Shown here: positions 59,135-64,000 of the stretch, piece by piece
Layout: each line of letters begins with the position of its first letter
Numbering within the stretch: position 1 is the stretch's first letter
NCBI RefSeq assembly: GCF_014673215.1
Contig: NZ_JACWMS010000004.1
Location: 186,001 to 250,000, forward strand
DNA from: Gordonia hankookensis
Lineage (GTDB): Bacteria > Actinomycetota > Actinomycetes > Mycobacteriales > Mycobacteriaceae
DNA: 64,000 nucleotides
Reading direction: 5' to 3'
The notes under the pieces: model-generated
Seen by the model: only the letters and a program-made list of their open reading frames with translations
Told to the model about the DNA's origin: nothing
Database searches by the model: none
Made by a program: the position numbers and the translations under genes

Positions 59135-59875
59135 TCAGTCGGTGACGACGACGATCGCGTCGTCCGAGGTGATCTCGGCTCGCTGACCGGCATCGGCCAG
59201 CACCGCGGCCAGCGCGTTGACGTCCCGTACGTTCCGTCGGGTCCGCACCAACTCGCGCGCCATCAGCCCCTTGTAGTGCTTGTTGAAATGGCTGACCACT
59301 TTTCGGCTGCCGTCGGCGGCCTCGGTGACCACCGTCGCCGTGACCGCGCCCCGGATCGGGCCGAGCTGCTGATAGATGCCCGACCGGAGATCGACGACGA
59401 AATCGTCGATCGTCTCGAGACTGTCGGACAGGTCGGGCTTCCACACCGACGCCAGCGTCGGCAACCCGGGGAGCTTCGAGCCGCCCGACAACCGATACGC
59501 CGGAATCATGTCCGAAGCGCGAACCACACCGAACAACGCCGACCCCACGGCCAGACGGTCGGCGGCCTTGGACCTGCCGGCGCGGGTGAGCGACCGATGG
59601 TCGAGCGCGTCGTAGAGAACTCCCGTATAGCGCTCGATCGCGGGGCGGGTCGGAGCGAGCCAGAGGTCGGCGTTGCGGTCGATCTCGCCGAGCTGGGTGC
59701 GGCCAAGGCCGAGCGCCTCGCGACTGGCGTCGAGATCGCTCGCGAGATCGACGATCGCCTCGGCGATGCGCTTGCGGATCGGATTCAGCTCGGGGAACGA
59801 GAGGGTGTCCAGCTCGAGCGGGGCACCGCGCCCGCCGTCGGATTTGGTCTCGGAGGGAGGCAGGATGACGAGCAC
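59135..59875 (-). CDS. yaaA: YaaA (DUF328/UPF0246) peroxide stress protein
   Basis: 246-residue protein. The start GTG gives [15 protein letters not shown], the family's N-terminal signature; the other hallmark is [17 protein letters not shown]. coli YaaA limits free iron and protects DNA against peroxide, but biochemistry remains limited. It is divergent from proS (90 bp) and convergent with the PNPOx-fold gene. Confidence 0.92.
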   Translation of the reverse strand: MLVILPPSETKSDGGRGAPLELDTLSFPELNPIRKRIAEAIVDLASDLDASREALGLGRTQLGEIDRNADLWLAPTRPAIERYTGVLYDALDHRSLTRAGRSKAADRLAVGSALFGVVRASDMIPAYRLSGGSKLPGLPTLASVWKPDLSDSLETIDDFVVDLRSGIYQQLGPIRGAVTATVVTEAADGSRKVVSHFNKHYKGLMARELVRTRRNVRDVNALAAVLADAGQRAEITSDDAIVVVTD

Positions 59876-59965
59876 CGCAACACCATAACGGTGGGGAATG
59901 ACGGGGTCGGGAACCGTCCCATACCGCAGGGCCGTGGCCGAAGGCTCCCGACTAAGGTGAACCCC

Positions 59966-61708
59966 GTGATCACACGGATGTCGACCCTGTTCCTGCGTAC
60001 TCTCCGCGACGATCCGGCCGACGCCGAGGTGCCCAGCCACAAACTGCTGGTGCGCGCCGGCTACGTGCGACGCACCGCCCCCGGCGTCTACAGCTGGCTG
60101 CCGCTGGGTCTGCGCGTCCTCAAGGCCGTCGAGAACGTCGTCCGGGAGGAGATGGCCGCGATCGGTGCGCAGGAGATCCTGTTGCCCGCGCTGCTGCCCC
60201 GTGACCCCTACGAGTCGACCGGCAGGTGGACCGAGTACGGCGACAGCCTGTTTCGGCTCAAGGATCGCAAGGGTGCGGACATGCTGCTCGGCCCGACGCA
60301 CGAGGAGCTGTTCACCCAGCTGGTGAAGGGCGAGTACTCCTCCTACAAGGATCTGCCGGTGATCCTCTACCAGATCCAGACCAAGTACCGCGACGAGGAG
60401 CGGCCGCGGGCGGGCATCCTGCGCGGCCGCGAGTTCGTCATGAAGGACGCCTACTCTTTCGACCTCGACGACGACGGGCTCAAGTCCTCCTACAACGCCC
60501 ACCGCGAGGCCTATCAGAAGATCTTCCGGCGCCTGGAGGTCAGCTATGTGATCGTCGCCGCGACGTCGGGGGCGATGGGTGGCAGCGCGTCGGAGGAGTT
60601 CCTCGCGGAGAGCGAGGTGGGTGAGGACACGTTCGTCCGTTGCCTCGACTCGGGCTATGCGGCGAACGTCGAAGCGGTGATCACTCCTGCGCCCGCGCCG
60701 ATCCCGTTCGACGGCCTCCCCGAGGCCACGGCGCACGACACACCGGACACCCCGACCATCGAGACCCTCGTGCAGTGGGCGAACGCGACCTTCGAGCACA
60801 CCTACGGCGGATACGACACGTTGAAGAACGTGATGGTGAAGATCCGTCAGCCGGGTGGCGACTGGGAGATCACCGGTATCGGCGTCCCCGGCGACCGCGA
60901 GGTCGACATGAAGCGGCTCGAGGCCGCTGTCGAGCCGGCCGAGGTGGAGTTGCTGACCGACGAGGACTTCGCGGCCAACCCGTTCCTCGTGAAGGGGTAC
61001 ATCGGCCCGAAGGGGTTGGCGGCCAACGGGATCAAGTATCTGGTGGATCCGCGCGTGGTGGACGGCACGTCGTGGATCACGGGTGCCGACGAATCGGGGA
61101 AGCATTACGTCGATCTGGTGGCAGGCCGGGATTTCACGCCCGACGGCACCGTCGAGGCGGCCGAGGTGCGCGACGGCGACCCGTCGCCCGACGGCAAAGG
61201 CCCGCTCGTCTCCGCCAAGGGCATCGAGATCGGCCACATCTTCCAGCTGGGTCAGAAGTACACCAACGCCTTCGAGGTCGACGTGCTCGGCGAGAGCGGC
61301 AAGCCGGTGCGTCTGACGATGGGCTCCTACGGCGTCGGCGTGTCACGACTGGTCGCGGTGATCGCCGAACAGTGCCATGACGAGAAGGGCCTGCGGTGGC
61401 CGCGTTCGGTCGCGCCGTTCGCGGTGCACCTCGTCATCGCGAACAAGGACGACGCCGCGATCACCGGCGCGCACGAGTTGGCCGAGGAGCTCGACGCGGC
61501 GGGACTGTCGGTGCTGCTCGACGACCGCAAGGCGTCGCCGGGTGTCAAGTTCAAGGATGCCGAGCTGCTCGGGATGCCTGTCGTCGTGGTGGTGGGTCGC
61601 GGATATGCCAACGGCACCATCGAGATCCGTGACCGTTTCACCGGCGAGACCACCGAGGTCGCCGTCGCGGACGCCGTAACGGAGGTCACCGCGGTCGCCC
61701 GCGGCTGA
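59966..61708 (+). CDS. proS: Prolyl-tRNA synthetase
   Basis: 580-residue bacterial-type ProRS. Class II motifs are complete: motif 1 near [22 protein letters not shown], motif 2 [27 protein letters not shown] (in two parts around residue 125), motif 3 [11 protein letters not shown]. The editing INS domain lies between about 225 and 410, and the anticodon domain at the end contains [18 protein letters not shown]. The GTG was chosen because CTAAGGTG lies upstream; an ATG four codons on is possible. Confidence 0.97.
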   Translation: MITRMSTLFLRTLRDDPADAEVPSHKLLVRAGYVRRTAPGVYSWLPLGLRVLKAVENVVREEMAAIGAQEILLPALLPRDPYESTGRWTEYGDSLFRLKDRKGADMLLGPTHEELFTQLVKGEYSSYKDLPVILYQIQTKYRDEERPRAGILRGREFVMKDAYSFDLDDDGLKSSYNAHREAYQKIFRRLEVSYVIVAATSGAMGGSASEEFLAESEVGEDTFVRCLDSGYAANVEAVITPAPAPIPFDGLPEATAHDTPDTPTIETLVQWANATFEHTYGGYDTLKNVMVKIRQPGGDWEITGIGVPGDREVDMKRLEAAVEPAEVELLTDEDFAANPFLVKGYIGPKGLAANGIKYLVDPRVVDGTSWITGADESGKHYVDLVAGRDFTPDGTVEAAEVRDGDPSPDGKGPLVSAKGIEIGHIFQLGQKYTNAFEVDVLGESGKPVRLTMGSYGVGVSRLVAVIAEQCHDEKGLRWPRSVAPFAVHLVIANKDDAAITGAHELAEELDAAGLSVLLDDRKASPGVKFKDAELLGMPVVVVVGRGYANGTIEIRDRFTGETTEVAVADAVTEVTAVARG

Positions 61709-61732
61709 CGCCGGGCGCGCATCTCCTGATCG

Positions 61733-61816
61733 GTTGCTGCCGACGCGAGGACGGTTGCTGTCGGCGGTATTCGCGTTGCTGTGGGCGGGACCTGGGTTGC
61801 TGTCGGCGAGGGGCGT
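61733..61816. repeat. Tandem repeat, exact 21-bp period, four units
   Basis: GTTGCTG begins at 61733, 61754, 61775 and 61796, precisely 21 bp apart. The conserved part is GTTGCTGTCGGCG with few changes; the other 8 bp of each unit vary. It fills the gap between the convergent proS and DUF4439 genes and touches the latter's stop codon. No hairpin is evident. It could be a minisatellite, a terminator-like region or a protein-binding array. Confidence 0.8.
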
Positions 61817-62250
61817 CAGCCGGGACGGCCGGGGAAGGCGACCGTCGCCGGCGAGATCCGCGCTGCGACCCGCCAGGTGCCCGCGCGTACCGACGAGTCG
61901 GTGAGGCCGTCGAGCCCCTGCCGGCGGGCGGTGCTGCTCTCGGCACGTTCCAGCAGCGCCCGATATGCGACCGTGCAGTCCACCTCGGCGGCGAGGAGTG
62001 CCTTCACCGCGGAGACCGAATCGTCGACGGTCAGCGGCAGCGTGTAGCCGGCCGCCGACTCCGGAACCGTTGCCTTGGCGGCGTTGAGCGCGGCGACCAG
62101 CTCATCGCGTCGGGCGCGGTGTGCCGCGGCGTACTCGGCGACGGTGTCGCGGCGGGCGGCCGACACGAAGGCGGTCGAGACGCCGTAGGTGAAGATCGCC
62201 GCATTCTCCGCGTCGACGGCCGCGGCCAGGGCATCGCTGGTCGTGGTCAT
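61816..62250 (-). CDS. Ferritin-like (DUF4439) protein
   Basis: 144-residue Ala-rich all-helical protein of the DUF4439 ferritin-like family, with the opening SDALAAAVDAENAAIFTYG and later AEYAAAHRARRDELVAAL, the expected first two helices. Conserved Glu/His positions could bind metal but this is not certain. It overlaps the preceding lipoprotein gene by 4 bp. M. tuberculosis has a similar pair in this position (Rv2843-Rv2844, as I recall). No signal peptide. Confidence 0.8.
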   Translation of the reverse strand: MTTTSDALAAAVDAENAAIFTYGVSTAFVSAARRDTVAEYAAAHRARRDELVAALNAAKATVPESAAGYTLPLTVDDSVSAVKALLAAEVDCTVAYRALLERAESSTARRQGLDGLTDSSVRAGTWRVAARISPATVAFPGRPG

Positions 62251-62801
62251 GCGAGTTGTACCTCCACCATGCTGGTCACCGACGCGCCGACAGCGCCGGC
62301 GAGTCCTGCCGAGTATCCGCTCAGATTGACGCTCGCGTCGCCTGCCGTGCGCGCCGACCGTGCGAGTTGTGCACGAAGCGCATCGACGGTGCTCGCGGTC
62401 GGTGCCGGTGCCGAGGGACTGTTCGGGGGCGCCGACGACCGAGGCGACGGCGGAGACGCGGACGAGGGCGTCGCGGCGCCCGGTACCGAGATCCGCCCCG
62501 CGGTCTGCTCATCGAGGCGCGCGACCTCCTCACGGAGAGCCTGTGCGTGCTCGCCGCGCTGCTCGGCGACCACGCCGAGGGCATTCGCATACTCCGGTGT
62601 GCGGGGCGCCAATGACTGCGCAGAGGCCTGATCGGCGAATGCGGCGTCGGCGAGTGGCACGAGCGCGGCCGCCGTGATCTGTTCGGGGGACGGTCCGCTG
62701 TCGCAGGCCGCCACCGTTGCCGCAGCGACGGTCCCGACCGTGACGGCGAGGCCACCGCGCAGAACCGCACGGCGCGTCAGGGGTGAGGTCACGCGACACA
62801 T
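62247..62801 (-). CDS. Probable exported Ala-rich lipoprotein
   Basis: 184-residue protein whose N-terminus MCRVTSPLTRRAVLRGGLAV has a twin Arg (TRRAVLRGG), a hydrophobic stretch and the lipobox-like VAAC, indicating a Tat-type or Sec lipoprotein signal. The rest is Ala-rich and helical, with a Ser/Pro-rich insert (about 112-132). A longer frame to 62909 would lack a signal-like start; GTG 62789 is an alternative. It likely works with the ferritin-like partner gene that it overlaps. Function not established. Confidence 0.75.
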   Translation of the reverse strand: MCRVTSPLTRRAVLRGGLAVTVGTVAAATVAACDSGPSPEQITAAALVPLADAAFADQASAQSLAPRTPEYANALGVVAEQRGEHAQALREEVARLDEQTAGRISVPGAATPSSASPPSPRSSAPPNSPSAPAPTASTVDALRAQLARSARTAGDASVNLSGYSAGLAGAVGASVTSMVEVQLA

Positions 62802-62977
62802 GATGCCAGTTGATGCGGCCGGGGCCGGGACGGGCGCAGGGGCCATGTCCGCCGGGTCCGGGGTCGGCGCCCGGACCGAATCGGATCCACTAGGATGATT
62901 GCGTCTCACCGGTCGAATGGCCGCCCAGCGGCGCCTCCGGGGAGCGCCGTCGGGACAACTGAAGACGAGGAGCGCCC

Positions 62978-63529
62978 GTGCCGATCATCGCCGAACAGGT
63001 GAGCCAACTCGTCGAACCAGTCGTCCGCGCTGCGGGATTCGACCTCGAGGACGTCGTCGTCACCGAGGTGGCCGAGCGCACCGACCTCACCGTCGTGGTC
63101 GACCGCGACGGGGGCAGTGATCTCGATGTCCTCGCCGACCTCAGTCGCGAACTCTCCGATCTCCTCGACGACGCCCCGTCGACCGTCGACGCCGTCTACA
63201 CCCTCGAGGTCACCTCGCCGGGTGTGGACCGTCCGCTGACCGCCGCGCGGCATTGGCAGCGGGCCCGCGGTCGAAAGGTCGCGATCGAGGTGGCCGCCAC
63301 CGACGACGACGCGTCGCCGCGTCGCCTCACCGGTCGCGCCGGTCCCGTCGACGACGGCGGGGTACTGCTCGTCGTCAACGAGCGCGGGCGGATCCGCACC
63401 GAGACGGTCGCGCTCGACTCGGTGACCACCGCCGTCGTGCAGGTCGATTTCGGACAGCCGAGCGTCACCGAACTGGAGCTGTGCGGGCTCGATCCCGACG
63501 AGATCCGCCGCAGAAGGTCCGAAGCCTGA
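62978..63529 (+). CDS. rimP: Ribosome maturation factor RimP
   Basis: 183-residue 30S assembly factor. It opens with PIIAEQVSQLVEPVVRAAGFDLEDV, then LTVVVDRDGGSDLDVLADLSRELSDLLDD, and VYTLEVTSPGVDRPLT, all typical RimP. The GTG start follows GACGAGGAGCGCCC. It precedes nusA, the conserved rimP-nusA order at the head of the nusA-infB operon, with a 103-bp gap that is not typical of tight coupling. Confidence 0.95.
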   Translation: MPIIAEQVSQLVEPVVRAAGFDLEDVVVTEVAERTDLTVVVDRDGGSDLDVLADLSRELSDLLDDAPSTVDAVYTLEVTSPGVDRPLTAARHWQRARGRKVAIEVAATDDDASPRRLTGRAGPVDDGGVLLVVNERGRIRTETVALDSVTTAVVQVDFGQPSVTELELCGLDPDEIRRRRSEA

Positions 63530-63589
63530 CCGGACACGCCGGGGAGTTCCGGTTCCACGATCGATCAGGATCTGCGCACAATCGAAACG

Positions 63590-63636
63590 GACAAATGAAT
63601 ACGACGCGACAAATGAATAGGAGCTCAACCCCATGA
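63590..63636 (+). promoter_or_regulatory. 12-bp direct repeat and possible leader peptide before nusA
   Basis: GACAAATGAATA occurs at 63590 and again at 63608. An ATG in the first copy opens a 13-codon frame ([13 protein letters not shown]) whose stop overlaps the nusA start codon (ATGA), which could couple nusA translation. The Shine-Dalgarno AGGAG of nusA lies inside it. No hairpin was identified. Confidence 0.35.
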
Positions 63637-64000
63637 ACATCGACATCAACGCGCTCCGCATGATCGAGGCGGACAAGGGTATCTCGATCGATACGGTCAT
63701 CACCGCGATCGAGACCGCGCTGTTGACCGCCTACCGCCACACCGAAGGATTCGCGCCGCACGCCCGCATCGACGTCAACCGCAAGACCGGCGCGGTGCGG
63801 GTGATGGCGCAGGAACTCGACGACACCGGCGAGGTCGTGCACGAGTGGGACGACACCCCGGAGGGGTTCGGCCGGATCGCGGCCACCACGGCCCGTCAGG
63901 TCATCCTGCAACGACTGCGTGATGCGGAGAACGAGAAGAACTTCGGCGACTTCGTCACCCACGAGGGCGAGATCGTCGGCGGTGTCGTCCAGCAGGACGC
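63633..64000 (+). CDS. nusA: Transcription termination/antitermination factor NusA, partial
   Basis: The first 122 codons of NusA; the rest lies beyond the right edge. It starts [18 protein letters not shown], followed by [19 protein letters not shown], the N-terminal RNA-polymerase-binding domain. [20 protein letters not shown] and [20 protein letters not shown] continue in-frame to the edge. The ATG has AGGAG 9 nt upstream. Orthologous to Rv2841c in the expected position after rimP. Confidence 0.95.
   Translation, partial: MNIDINALRMIEADKGISIDTVITAIETALLTAYRHTEGFAPHARIDVNRKTGAVRVMAQELDDTGEVVHEWDDTPEGFGRIAATTARQVILQRLRDAENEKNFGDFVTHEGEIVGGVVQQD

Overview
High-GC actinobacterial chromosome whose gene order, as I recall it, follows the Mycobacterium tuberculosis block from Rv2904c (rplS) down to Rv2841c (nusA), here read on the + strand. 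Mycothione reductase, an antigen-85-like esterase, glucosyl-3-phosphoglycerate synthase, a Pap-type acyltransferase, a DosR/DosS-like pair, a Rip1-type site-2 protease and ESX-flavoured secreted proteins all point to a mycolic-acid-containing member of the Mycobacteriales. A Gordonia- or Williamsia-like genome fits best, but I cannot fix the genus from sequence reading alone.

Layout. 0.4-2.6 kb: rplS, lepB, rnhB, DUF2469. 2.7-6.4 kb: an AT-richer accessory island with two tandem copies of a small-helical-protein + DUF3558-lipoprotein cassette (- strand), facing a Gly/Ser-rich, probably secreted protein (+ strand). 6.5-9.6 kb: yraN-comM-dprA. 9.7-12.6 kb: a saccharopine-dehydrogenase-like enzyme, a TetR regulator and viuB behind an IdeR-like box. 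12.7-16.2 kb: xerC, an M23 peptidase, rpsB with a structured leader, tsf and a strong terminator. 16.3-21.7 kb: an envelope-lipid module (drug:H+ antiporter-type transporter, Pap-like acyltransferase, antigen-85-like esterase, gpgS). 21.9-25.7 kb: pyrH-frr-cdsA and rlmN, with lapA- and DUF2631-type membrane proteins. 26.2-33.6 kb: a PuuE-like deacetylase, dxr-rip1-ispG, a GNAT protein and a penicillin-binding lipoprotein. 33.7-36.6 kb: hmuTUV haem import. 36.7-39.1 kb: map and cobQ. 39.2-45.6 kb: an epoxide-hydrolase-like enzyme, a molybdopterin/flavin oxidoreductase pair, mtr with a hydrolase, and mqo. 45.6-50.3 kb: GNAT, a fused metal chelatase, cobO, cobB. 50.3-55.5 kb: dosS-like kinase, dosR-like regulator, acyl-ACP desaturase, fadD. 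55.7-61.7 kb: cysG, efpA-like transporter, a PNPOx-fold protein, yaaA, proS. 61.7-64 kb: an exact 21-bp-period repeat, a ferritin-like pair, rimP and the start of nusA (cut by the window).

How it works together. The core carries translation (rplS, rpsB, tsf, frr, map, proS, rimP, nusA), isoprenoid precursor synthesis (dxr, ispG), phospholipid precursor synthesis (cdsA), regulated membrane proteolysis (rip1) and cell-wall synthesis (PBP, M23). Cobalamin/sirohaem genes are split over cobQ, chelatase-cobO-cobB and cysG. Iron and haem acquisition (viuB, hmuTUV) each have a DtxR/IdeR-like site upstream. A hypoxia-type two-component system sits next to fatty-acid modification genes. I see no tRNA or rRNA gene, insertion sequence, prophage or CRISPR array.
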